From positions 1 to 17,904 of the forward strand of contig CAAFXL010000058.1 of NCBI GenBank assembly GCA_900767005.1: a DNA stretch of 17,904 nt, read 5' to 3'. The notes beneath the pieces were generated by a model. The model worked only from the letters and a program-made list of their open reading frames with translations. It was not told the origin of the DNA and searched no databases. Origin of the DNA: an uncultured Ruminobacter sp. (GTDB lineage: Bacteria; Pseudomonadota; Gammaproteobacteria; Enterobacterales; Succinivibrionaceae). Shown here in pieces: positions 6,014-13,730 of this stretch (position 1 is the first letter of the stretch; each line of letters begins with the position of its first letter). Both the position numbers and the translations under genes were made by a program.

Positions 6014-8641
6014 TTATGCTAAATGTTCTTCAAGCCATGCATCAACTGATTTCATAGCTTTTGGTAGAGCTTCTACATCATTACCACCAGCTTGAGCCAT
6101 GTCTGGACGTCCACCGCCCTTACCGCCAATCTGAGTAGCTACGAAGTTCACTAAATCACCAGCCTTAACCTTAGAAGTTAAATCCTTAGTTACACCAGCA
6201 ATTAAAGTTACACGACCATCATTAATTGAAGCAAGAATAATTACCGCACTCTTTAGACGATTCTTTAAGTCATCAAGAGCCATTCTTAATTCTTTTACTT
6301 CTACGCCATCAAGAGTTGCAACTAGAGTATTTACTCCATTAACAACTGTAACTTGTTTAGCAAGTTCAGCGATCTGATTTAATGCAAGCTTACCCTTAAG
6401 AGTTGAAATTTCTTTTTCAGCATCTTTTAGCTTTTCTAATAAACTCTTAATCTTTGAGCTTACACCAAAGGTTTCGCTCTTTAATAAAGAAGCACTATTA
6501 GCAAGTTCGGCTGATAATTCTTGAACGTATTCAACTACCTTAAAGGTAGTTCTAGCCTCAATTCTTCTTACACCCTGAGCAATACCAGAATCTGAAATAA
6601 TCTTAAAGAAACCAATATCACCAGTTCTTGAAACATGAGTACCACCACATAGTTCACATGAGAAATCACCCATTGAAACTACGCGAACATTTTCATCATA
6701 CTTTTCACCAAATAAAGCCATAGCACCAGTTGCTTTAGCTTCTTCGATATTCATGATCTTGGTATTAACTTCAATATTCTTGCAAATTTCAAGGTTTACT
6801 AACTTTTCAACCTCAGCAATTTGAATATCAGTTAATGGATCATTATGAGAGAAGTCAAATCTTAAATGTTCTGAATTTACACTAGAACCCTTTTGAGCAA
6901 CATGATCACCAAGAACTTTACGTAATGCAGCTTGTAATAAGTGAGTAGCACTATGGTTTGCACAAGTCTGACGTCTAGTTTGTACATCAACTTTTGCACA
7001 AACATCATCAAATTTATTAAACACTCCAAGTTTTACTTTACCTACATGAGCAATAGCATTACCAATTTTCTTAGTTTCATAAACTTCAAAAACATATCCA
7101 TCTAAAGTGATTTCACCTTTATCACCAATCTGACCACCACATTCTGCATAGAATGGAGTCTTATCTAAGATGATAACTGCGTTTTCATCAGTCGCAATGC
7201 TATCTACTGCTTGAGTTTCACGATAGATACCTAAAACCTTAGACTTAGTTTCTAATGAAGTATAGCCCACAAATTCAGATGAAAGCTCAGTCTTAATTTG
7301 ATTGTTATAATCAACATCAAAATTAGAAGCCTGCTTTGCACGCTGTCTTTGTAGTTCCATCTGCTTTTCAAAACCATCAAGATCTACTGTATAGTTATTA
7401 TCACGAACAACGTCTTGAGTTAAATCTGCAGGGAAGCCATAAGTATCATATAACTTAAATACTACTTCACCAGGAATAACTTTGCTATCGCCTAACTTTT
7501 CTAATTGTTCATTTAATAATGCTAAACCGCGGTCAAGAGTCTTAATAAACTGCTCTTCTTCACGCTTTAAAGCACTTTCAACAGTCTTCTGAGCCTTAAT
7601 TAACTCAGGATAAGCTTCGCCCATTAAATCAATTAATGGTTGAACTAATTTGTAGAAAAATACTTCCTTAGCACCTAATAATCTACCATGACGAACCGCT
7701 CTTCTGATAATTCGACGAAGAACATAACCACGACCTTCATTTGAAGGTAATACGCCATCAGTAATTAAGAATGAACAAGAACGAATATGGTCAGCAATTA
7801 CTCTTAATGATTTATTAGTTAAATCACTTACCCCTAAAAGGTCAGCTACAGATTTAATTAACTTCTGGAATAAATCAATATCATAATTTGAATGAACACC
7901 CTGCATAATTGCAGAAATTCTTTCAAGACCCATACCAGTATCAACAGAAGGCTTTGGTAGTTTTTCAAAAGTACCATCAGCTTTACGATTAAACTGCATG
8001 AATACGATATTCCAGATTTCAATAAATCTGTCACCATCTTCTTCAGGTGATCCTGGAGGACCTCCCCAAATATCTGCACCATGGTCGTAGAAAATTTCAG
8101 TACATGGACCGCAAGGACCAGTATCACCCATCTGCCAGAAATTATCTGAAGCGTATGGAGCACCCTTATTGTCACCAATACGAACAATACGTTCAGTAGG
8201 AATACCTATCTCATTGTGCCAAATATCATATGCTTCATCATCAGTTTGATATACTGTTACAGTTAGACTTTCTGCAGGTAATTTCAAAACACCTGTTAAA
8301 AAACCCCAAGCGTAGTGAATTGCATCCTTTTTAAAATAATCACCAAAACTAAAATTTCCTAACATTTCAAAGAAAGTATGGTGACGAGCGGTATATCCTA
8401 CATTATCAAGGTCGTTATGCTTACCACCTGCTCTAACGCAGCGCTGGGCTGTAGTAGCTCTAGTGTAATTTCTAACCTCTTTACCTAGGAATATATCTTT
8501 AAATTGGTTCATACCAGCATTAGTAAATAATAATGTTGGATCATTATTAGGTACTAATGAGCTTGAACTAACAACTTGATGCCCTTGAGATTTATAGTAA
8601 TCGAGAAACGCTTTACGAATCTCTGACGTTGTCATAAACAT
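6014..8641 (-). CDS. alaS: Alanine--tRNA ligase
   Basis: AlaS charges tRNA-Ala with alanine in the cytosol and hydrolyses mischarged Ser- and Gly-tRNA-Ala. At 875 aa it matches the E. coli length. The N-terminal class II catalytic domain starts with EIRKAFLDYYKSQGH and includes SSLVPNNDPTLLFTNAGMNQF, RCVRAGGKHNDLDNVG, DTGPCGPC and the GMGLERI motif 3. The editing domain shows HSATH (about residues 562-566) and CGGTH (about 665-669), the zinc-site pattern. The C-Ala oligomerisation domain ends with GGKGGGRPDMAQAGG. AAGG lies 6 nt before the ATG at 8641; a second in-frame ATG at 8635 is too far from it. The gene follows recX by 118 bp but appears to have its own promoter and terminator. Confidence 0.97.
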   Translation of the reverse strand: MFMTTSEIRKAFLDYYKSQGHQVVSSSSLVPNNDPTLLFTNAGMNQFKDIFLGKEVRNYTRATTAQRCVRAGGKHNDLDNVGYTARHHTFFEMLGNFSFGDYFKKDAIHYAWGFLTGVLKLPAESLTVTVYQTDDEAYDIWHNEIGIPTERIVRIGDNKGAPYASDNFWQMGDTGPCGPCTEIFYDHGADIWGGPPGSPEEDGDRFIEIWNIVFMQFNRKADGTFEKLPKPSVDTGMGLERISAIMQGVHSNYDIDLFQKLIKSVADLLGVSDLTNKSLRVIADHIRSCSFLITDGVLPSNEGRGYVLRRIIRRAVRHGRLLGAKEVFFYKLVQPLIDLMGEAYPELIKAQKTVESALKREEEQFIKTLDRGLALLNEQLEKLGDSKVIPGEVVFKLYDTYGFPADLTQDVVRDNNYTVDLDGFEKQMELQRQRAKQASNFDVDYNNQIKTELSSEFVGYTSLETKSKVLGIYRETQAVDSIATDENAVIILDKTPFYAECGGQIGDKGEITLDGYVFEVYETKKIGNAIAHVGKVKLGVFNKFDDVCAKVDVQTRRQTCANHSATHLLQAALRKVLGDHVAQKGSSVNSEHLRFDFSHNDPLTDIQIAEVEKLVNLEICKNIEVNTKIMNIEEAKATGAMALFGEKYDENVRVVSMGDFSCELCGGTHVSRTGDIGFFKIISDSGIAQGVRRIEARTTFKVVEYVQELSAELANSASLLKSETFGVSSKIKSLLEKLKDAEKEISTLKGKLALNQIAELAKQVTVVNGVNTLVATLDGVEVKELRMALDDLKNRLKSAVIILASINDGRVTLIAGVTKDLTSKVKAGDLVNFVATQIGGKGGGRPDMAQAGGNDVEALPKAMKSVDAWLEEHLA

Positions 8642-8659
8642 ATAAAACCTTAATTCATC

Positions 8660-8680
8660 ATTGTAATAAGCTAATACAAT
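8660..8680. promoter_or_regulatory. Inverted repeat in the alaS leader
   Basis: ATTGTA and TACAAT are perfect inverted arms around a 9-nt centre that is itself nearly symmetric. The repeat lies 18 bp before the alaS start, between the predicted promoter and the ribosome-binding site. E. coli AlaS represses its own transcription by binding a palindrome near its start; the same role here is inference. Confidence 0.35.
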
Positions 8681-8729
8681 TTAGTTTGATTTTAAGAATA
8701 AACAAAAAAAATATTTACCCAAAAAACAC

Positions 8730-8745
8730 TTTTTTCATTATAGCA
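8730..8745 (-). promoter_or_regulatory. Probable alaS promoter, extended -10 type
   Basis: TATAAT (8737-8742) on the minus strand is perfect and preceded by TG plus one base (8743-8745), the extended -10 form. The -35 region, which overlaps the end of recX, is poor (ATGTAA). A start near 8730 gives a leader of about 90 nt. Confidence 0.5.
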
Positions 8746-8759
8746 TTAATTTAATATGA

Positions 8760-9224
8760 TTACATATAATCATCACTTAAGCGAGATATCATTTTATAAA
8801 TTGTTTCGCTTTCAAAGCCACGACGTGCTAAAAACCCTGCAACTTTACGCTTATTTTTTTCATCACTAAAATCAAGATCTTTAAATTTCCTGTGAATTAG
8901 TTCCTGAGCATTCTTATCCCAATCAACCTCATACTCACTAATTAAGCTCTCAATTTGCTCATGACTTACGCCTTTTAAACTAGCTTCATATAAAATTTTT
9001 TTTGGTCCATAACCATTATTAACATAATGACGAAAAATCATTTCAGCATATCTAGAATCAGAAATATAATTTAATTTTTTAAATTCAGCTATTGCCTCAT
9101 CAATTGCCTCATATTCATTTGGAAAAGAAGTTCGAAGTTTGGTTCTAAGTTCTTTTTCTGAATATTCTCTAATTGATAAAAGCTTAAATAATCTTGCAAT
9201 AATCTTTTTATTTATGTTTTCCAT
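8760..9224 (-). CDS. recX: Regulatory protein RecX
   Basis: RecX binds RecA filaments and blocks their extension, limiting recombination and the SOS response. The 154-aa protein has the three-helix repeat pattern of the family. LLSIREYSEKELRTKL starts the first repeat. LNYISDSRYAEMIFRHYVNNGYGPKKI is the conserved central part, with the D-x-R-Y-A motif. KRKVAGFLARRGFESETIYKMI is the C-terminal repeat. The length is close to E. coli RecX (166). It lies 48 bp after recA on the same strand. The only AGG upstream of its ATG sits inside the terminator-like hairpin between the two genes, so its expression depends on readthrough and opening of that hairpin. Confidence 0.92.
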   Translation of the reverse strand: MENINKKIIARLFKLLSIREYSEKELRTKLRTSFPNEYEAIDEAIAEFKKLNYISDSRYAEMIFRHYVNNGYGPKKILYEASLKGVSHEQIESLISEYEVDWDKNAQELIHRKFKDLDFSDEKNKRKVAGFLARRGFESETIYKMISRLSDDYM

Positions 9225-9228
9225 ACAT

Positions 9229-9253
9229 AAAAGCCTGAGTTATCCTCAGGCTT
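9229..9253 (-). terminator. Leaky terminator hairpin between recA and recX
   Basis: On the minus strand, AAGCCTGAG (9245-9253) and CTCAGGCTT (9231-9239) form a perfect 9-bp stem with a 5-nt loop, followed by only a short T-run that leads straight into ATG-containing DNA. E. coli also has a partial terminator here that holds recX well below recA. Confidence 0.78.
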
Positions 9254-9272
9254 TCCACTAAAAAAGGTTAAA

Positions 9273-10394
9273 TTATAAATCTTCAGGAATTTCTACAACC
9301 TGTAAATCAGGGTTTTGTTCAAAGCTTTCTTCATATGGAGTTTCAGAGCTTTCTGCACCAATATCTGCAACTTCATTATAATCTTGCTTATTCTTATAGA
9401 TTTCTCTAATTTTTGCTTCAATTTCATTTGAAACATCTGGATGCTCAATTAAATAATTACATACATTAGTCTTACCTTGACCAATCTTTTCACCATTATA
9501 AGCAAACCAAGCACCTGACTTATTGATGATATTATTCTTAACCCCAAGGTCAATAATTTCAGATTCTTTACTAATTCCCTTACCATAAAGAATTTGGAAT
9601 TCAGCAGTCTTAAATGGAGGTGCAACCTTATTCTTGATAACCTTAACTTTAGTTTCGTTACCAATTAATTCTTCACCCTGCTTAACTGGAGAACCTCTTC
9701 TAATATCAAGTCTAACTGATGCATAGTATTTTAATGCATTACCACCAGTTGTAGTTTCTGGGCTACCAAACATTACCCCAATCTTCATACGTAACTGGTT
9801 AATAAATACAACCATACAGTTGGCTTGCTTAATTGAACCAGTTAACTTTCTTAAAGCTTGGCTCATTAATCTTGCTTGAAGACCCATATGAGATTCACCC
9901 ATATCACCTTCAATTTCAGCCTTAGGAACTAGTGCTGCTACTGAGTCCACAATTACAACATCAACGGAACCAGAACGCACTAACATATCGCAAATTTCTA
10001 ATGCCTGTTCACCAGTATCAGGTTGAGAAACATATAAGTCATTTACACTAACGCCTAATTTAGCTACATAAATTGGGTCTAAAGCATGTTCAGCATCGAT
10101 AAATGCACAAATTTTACCAATCTTCTGAGCTTCAGCAATCAGCTCTAGAGTTAAAGTTGTTTTACCTGATGATTCAGGTCCAAAAATTTCAACGATACGA
10201 CCGCATGGTAAACCACCAATACCTAAAGCGATATCAAGTGAAAGAGAACCAGTTGAAATTGCTTCAATATCATTAATCGCCTTGTTTTCGCCAAGACGCA
10301 TGATTGAACCTTTACCAAATTGCTTTTCAATTTGATCTAAGGCAATTTGAAGTGCCTTAGCTTTTTCTTGTGAGTTATTTTTAGCTTGTGCCAT
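9273..10394 (-). CDS. recA: Recombinase RecA
   Basis: RecA forms ATP-dependent filaments on single-stranded DNA, carries out strand exchange and triggers LexA-type repressor self-cleavage. The 373-aa protein contains KQFGKGSIMRLGE near residue 25, Walker A GPESSGKT (72-79), DAEHALDP, the Walker B region VDVVIVDSVAALVPKAE, loop L1 with GDMGESHMGLQARLMSQALRK-type residues, FINQLRMKIGVMFG, and loop L2 PETTTGGNALKYYASVRLDIRR. It ends in an acidic tail rich in Glu and Asp. AAGGA stands 8 nt before the ATG. A good promoter precedes it, but no CTG-N10-CAG LexA box is visible. It follows pncC by 102 bp and leads into recX. Nothing is missing from the catalytic core. Confidence 0.98.
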   Translation of the reverse strand: MAQAKNNSQEKAKALQIALDQIEKQFGKGSIMRLGENKAINDIEAISTGSLSLDIALGIGGLPCGRIVEIFGPESSGKTTLTLELIAEAQKIGKICAFIDAEHALDPIYVAKLGVSVNDLYVSQPDTGEQALEICDMLVRSGSVDVVIVDSVAALVPKAEIEGDMGESHMGLQARLMSQALRKLTGSIKQANCMVVFINQLRMKIGVMFGSPETTTGGNALKYYASVRLDIRRGSPVKQGEELIGNETKVKVIKNKVAPPFKTAEFQILYGKGISKESEIIDLGVKNNIINKSGAWFAYNGEKIGQGKTNVCNYLIEHPDVSNEIEAKIREIYKNKQDYNEVADIGAESSETPYEESFEQNPDLQVVEIPEDL

Positions 10395-10426
10395 TATGTA
10401 AGTCCTTAATCCTTATTTCTGTCTAC

Positions 10427-10461
10427 AAAATCTATTATAACGATCATTTTTATAAAATCAA
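10427..10461 (-). promoter_or_regulatory. recA promoter
   Basis: TTGATT (10456-10461) and a perfect TATAAT (10434-10439) on the minus strand are 16 bp apart. Transcription would start near 10427, some 33 nt before the recA ATG. A half site resembling a LexA arm (ACAG, minus strand) lies just downstream, but the matching CTGT arm is absent. Confidence 0.65.
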
Positions 10462-10496
10462 GTATATTTTTTATATTATTAATAAATATTTTTATT

Positions 10497-11015
10497 TTAA
10501 TCCTTTAAAGTGTCTTTTATTAATAAATTTAGCTCCGCTAATGCAACTTTTGTAGTCTGCAATCTTACTGCCTTACGGTCACCTTTAAATACTTTTGAAA
10601 AAGTCTTATAAATCTTACCATTATAAGCTAACCCAAAACATACAAAGCCAAGTGGCTTATCCTTTGTTCCGCCAGTAGGTCCTGCAATACCACTTACCGA
10701 TACTGAATATAATGCATCCGAGAACTTTAAAGCACCTAATGCCATTTCTTGAACGGTTTCTAAACTAACTGCACCAACTGAATCTAAAGTTTCCTTTTTA
10801 ACTCCTAACATTTCCATTTTAGCTTTGTTAGTATAAGTAATAAATGAACGATCAAACCAATTTGAAGAGTTAGGAATTTCAGTAATTGAAGCACTAATTA
10901 AACCACCAGTACAAGATTCAGCTGTTGATACAAAAATCTTTTTACCAAGTAATAATTTACCAAGTTTAATCGCTTCTTCTTCAATTTCCTGTTCTAATAA
11001 AACAACATTACACAT
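10497..11015 (-). CDS. pncC: Nicotinamide-nucleotide amidohydrolase (CinA C-terminal domain protein)
   Basis: PncC-type proteins deamidate nicotinamide mononucleotide to nicotinate mononucleotide, recycling the NMN that DNA ligase makes from NAD. The 172-aa protein is the stand-alone CinA C-terminal domain; the N-terminal molybdopterin-like domain of full CinA is absent. AESCTGGLISASIT near residue 32 and VSVSGIAGPTGGTKDKPLGFVCFGL near residue 108 are the family signatures. NSSNWFDRSFITYTNKAK and VSLETVQEMALGAL also fit. The gene precedes recA, the usual gammaproteobacterial arrangement. The ribosome-binding site is weak (AAGTGA, 11 nt upstream). Amidohydrolase activity follows from the family; it has not been shown here. 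Confidence 0.93.
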   Translation of the reverse strand: MCNVVLLEQEIEEEAIKLGKLLLGKKIFVSTAESCTGGLISASITEIPNSSNWFDRSFITYTNKAKMEMLGVKKETLDSVGAVSLETVQEMALGALKFSDALYSVSVSGIAGPTGGTKDKPLGFVCFGLAYNGKIYKTFSKVFKGDRKAVRLQTTKVALAELNLLIKDTLKD

Positions 11016-11035
11016 CTAAATAATTCACTTAATTT

Positions 11036-11070
11036 TTTGCTTAAAAGTAAAGATTGATATAATATGAAAC
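11036..11070 (+). promoter_or_regulatory. Candidate mutS promoter
   Basis: TTTGCT (11036-11041) lies 16 bp before a perfect TATAAT (11058-11063), giving a leader of about 80 nt. On the opposite strand TTGTAA followed at 18 bp by TATAAT in the same interval could drive pncC, so the 136-bp gap is a divergent control region. Confidence 0.4.
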
Positions 11071-11151
11071 CTATTATATATAAGATTATTTTTTTCTTAC
11101 AATATTACATTAATAGATTAACATTTACATCAAATTTCAAACATTTACACT

Positions 11152-13713
11152 ATGCCAGCTCAAGAAATAAATTCAATCACCCCTTTAATGCAACAATACT
11201 TTAAAGTTAAATCAGAATACCCCGATACCTTAGTTCTTTTTAGAATGGGTGACTTTTATGAAATGTTTTTTGATGATGCTAAAAAGGCGGCAGCCATTCT
11301 TGATATCACCTTAACTAAAAGAGGTACTTGTAATGGTGAGCCAATACCAATGGCGGGAGTACCTTTTCATGCAGTGGATAATTATTTAGCAAGATTAATT
11401 GATAAAGGTGAAAGTGCCGTTATTTGTGAACAAATTGGGGATCCTAAAGCTACAAAGGGTATAGTTGAAAGAAAAGTTACTAGAATAATTACTCCAGGAA
11501 CAGTTACTGATGAATTATTACTTAAAGACCGAAAAGACAATATCATTGCAGCTCTAACTAATGATCAGCTCTATATTGGTCTAAGCTATCTAAATTTAAG
11601 TAATGGTGATTTTTATTGTTTAGAAAGCCAAACTTTTGAAAAAATTGAATCAATATTACTTAGATTAAATCCAGCAGAACTTTTATATAATGAAGAGTTT
11701 TCTTATTGCGAAGAAATTGAACAATTTAAAGCTTTAAGAAGAACTCATTTTTGGGATTTTGACTTTGATACTTGTAAAAAATTACTTTGTAAGCAATTTC
11801 AAACCAAAGATCTTTCAGGATTTGGTCTTGAAAACATCACCCAAGGCATTAGTGCTGCAGGTGCTCTTTTAAAATATATCAAAGATACCCAAAAAACTAC
11901 CCTTAGACATATAACCTCACTAAAGGTTGAAAATCAAAATAATTACATTAACCTTGATTCTAATAGCTTAAAAAATCTAGAGTTAATTGAAAATATTCGT
12001 GGTGGTAAAGAAAATACTTTAGCAAGTATTCTTGATAAAACTGTTACCCCAATGGGTTCACGATTACTTCAAAGAAATCTTGTAAAACCTCCTATCGATC
12101 TAGAATTAATTACTTATCGCCAAGATGTAATTGAAAATTTACTTTCAATTTTTGACTTATCAAGTATTACTAGTCTCCTATCAGAAGCTGGTGACCTTGA
12201 AAGAATAACTGCAAGACTTGCTCTAAAAAATTTAAGACCAAGAGATCTATGTAAAATTAGACAAGCACTAATCATGGTTCCAGAACTTAAAAAGGAATTA
12301 GCAGTAACCCAAACCTTAACCCAATATGAGGAAAAACTTAACCCACTAAGTGATTTAGCAAGTTTATTAGTTAAAGCAATTTTTGAAAACCCTCCTGTAG
12401 TAATTAGAGAAGGTGGCGTTATAAATACTGGTTACTCTAAAGAACTTGATGAACTAAGAGCCTTAGCCTCTGGCACCATGACTTTCTTAACTGAAATCGA
12501 GCAGCGTGAAAAAGAAAGGACTAATATTCCAACTCTTCACGTTGATTATAATCGCGTTTCTGGTTTCTATATTGAAGTAAGTAAAGCTCAAGCTGATAAA
12601 GTTCCAAGTGATTATATAAGACGACAAACCTTAAAAAATAATGAAAGATATATAACTCCAGAACTAAAGGAATATGAAGATAAAGTTTTAACTGCTCAAA
12701 GTAAATCACTTGCTCTTGAGAAAAAACTATATGATGAGTTAATTGAAAATATTTCTCCATATTTAGAAGAATTAATCAATCTTGCTAAACTTCTTTCAAA
12801 CCTTGATATGTTGATTTCTTTTGCTCAAGTTTCATCAGAGCAAGGATACACAAGACCAAGTTTTACTAAAGAAAATCAATTAGAAATAATTGAAGGTAGA
12901 CACCCAATTATCGAAGTTGCCTGCAAAGATCCTTTTATTCCTAATAGTTTGGAATTAAATAATGATACCCAAATTCTCTTAATTACAGGACCAAATATGG
13001 GTGGTAAATCAACCTATATGAGGCAATGTGCTCTTATTTGCATTATGGCTTATGCTGGATGCTTTGTTCCTGCTCAAAAAGCCATAATTCCGCAAATTGA
13101 TTGCATCTATACGAGAATTGGAGCAAACGATGACCTAGCTTCTGGTAAATCTACCTTCATGGTTGAAATGACCCAAACCTCATTAATATTAAATACTGCA
13201 ACTAAACATAGTCTTATTTTAATGGATGAAATTGGGCGTGGCACCTCAACTAGTGATGGAATGAGTTTAGCTTGGGCAATTGCTGAATATCTAATTAATA
13301 AGATTGGAGCATTTACCCTATTTTCAACCCATTACTTTGAATTAACCGATCTCCCAAAAATCTCAAGTAAAATTAAAAATGTTCATTTTGGAGCGATTAA
13401 ATCAAATGAAACTATTGCATTTTTACACTCGATAGATGATGGTCCTGCTCAAAGTTCATATGGTCTTGAAGTAGCTTCATTAGCTGGTGTTCCTCGAGAA
13501 GTAATCAATCTTGCTCGTAAACGATTAAAAGATTTCTTTGGTTCAACTAATCCAACTTTACAAACTAATACTAAAAATGAAGAGATACCAAATAATTATA
13601 GCGAGTTAAAGGAACTAGCTGATATGATTCTAAGCATAAAGCCTGATAATTTAACGGCAAGAGAAGCCATAAATTTAATCTATGAGCTTCATGATAAAGC
13701 TAAGTATCTCTAA
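11152..13713 (+). CDS. mutS: DNA mismatch repair protein MutS
   Basis: MutS recognises mismatches and small loops in new DNA and recruits MutL in an ATP-dependent way. At 853 aa it equals the E. coli length. The mismatch-binding wedge F-Y-E is at residues 35-37 (RMGDFYEMFFDDA). The connector and lever/clamp domains follow, with the recognisable YNRVSGFYIEVSK. The ATPase shows Walker A GPNMGGKST (about 613-621), SGKSTFMVEM, Walker B LILMDEIGRGTSTSDG and the STHYFELT switch. The C-terminus ends in a helical region matching the tetramerisation tail. No ribosome-binding site can be seen before the ATG, where the sequence is CATTTACACT. The gene is divergent from pncC and convergent with nlpD, whose stop codon lies only 8 bp away. 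Confidence 0.97.
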   Translation: MPAQEINSITPLMQQYFKVKSEYPDTLVLFRMGDFYEMFFDDAKKAAAILDITLTKRGTCNGEPIPMAGVPFHAVDNYLARLIDKGESAVICEQIGDPKATKGIVERKVTRIITPGTVTDELLLKDRKDNIIAALTNDQLYIGLSYLNLSNGDFYCLESQTFEKIESILLRLNPAELLYNEEFSYCEEIEQFKALRRTHFWDFDFDTCKKLLCKQFQTKDLSGFGLENITQGISAAGALLKYIKDTQKTTLRHITSLKVENQNNYINLDSNSLKNLELIENIRGGKENTLASILDKTVTPMGSRLLQRNLVKPPIDLELITYRQDVIENLLSIFDLSSITSLLSEAGDLERITARLALKNLRPRDLCKIRQALIMVPELKKELAVTQTLTQYEEKLNPLSDLASLLVKAIFENPPVVIREGGVINTGYSKELDELRALASGTMTFLTEIEQREKERTNIPTLHVDYNRVSGFYIEVSKAQADKVPSDYIRRQTLKNNERYITPELKEYEDKVLTAQSKSLALEKKLYDELIENISPYLEELINLAKLLSNLDMLISFAQVSSEQGYTRPSFTKENQLEIIEGRHPIIEVACKDPFIPNSLELNNDTQILLITGPNMGGKSTYMRQCALICIMAYAGCFVPAQKAIIPQIDCIYTRIGANDDLASGKSTFMVEMTQTSLILNTATKHSLILMDEIGRGTSTSDGMSLAWAIAEYLINKIGAFTLFSTHYFELTDLPKISSKIKNVHFGAIKSNETIAFLHSIDDGPAQSSYGLEVASLAGVPREVINLARKRLKDFFGSTNPTLQTNTKNEEIPNNYSELKELADMILSIKPDNLTAREAINLIYELHDKAKYL

Positions 13714-13730
13714 TTTTCTACTTACTTTTT
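13701..13730 (+). terminator. Weak candidate terminator at the mutS/nlpD junction
   Basis: TAAGTA (13701-13706) and TACTTA (13719-13724) form a 6-bp stem with a 12-nt loop, followed by CTTTTT. The hairpin spans the mutS stop and the nlpD stop. It is weak, but nothing stronger exists in the 8-bp gap. Confidence 0.3.

Noticed and set aside
7858..8187. Open frame of 109 codons overlapping alaS on the same strand
   Set aside because: It lies entirely inside alaS in another frame, and its translation is Leu/Ile/Val-rich without a motif. alaS motifs run continuously through the same bases.
10410..10434. Possible LexA site after the recA -10 box
   Set aside because: Only an ACAG arm fits. The partner at the right distance reads TAGA instead of CTGT.
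12521..12760. Open frame antisense to mutS
   Set aside because: The composition (Leu, Tyr, His-rich) is typical of a mirror of AT-rich coding DNA, and there is no start signal of note.
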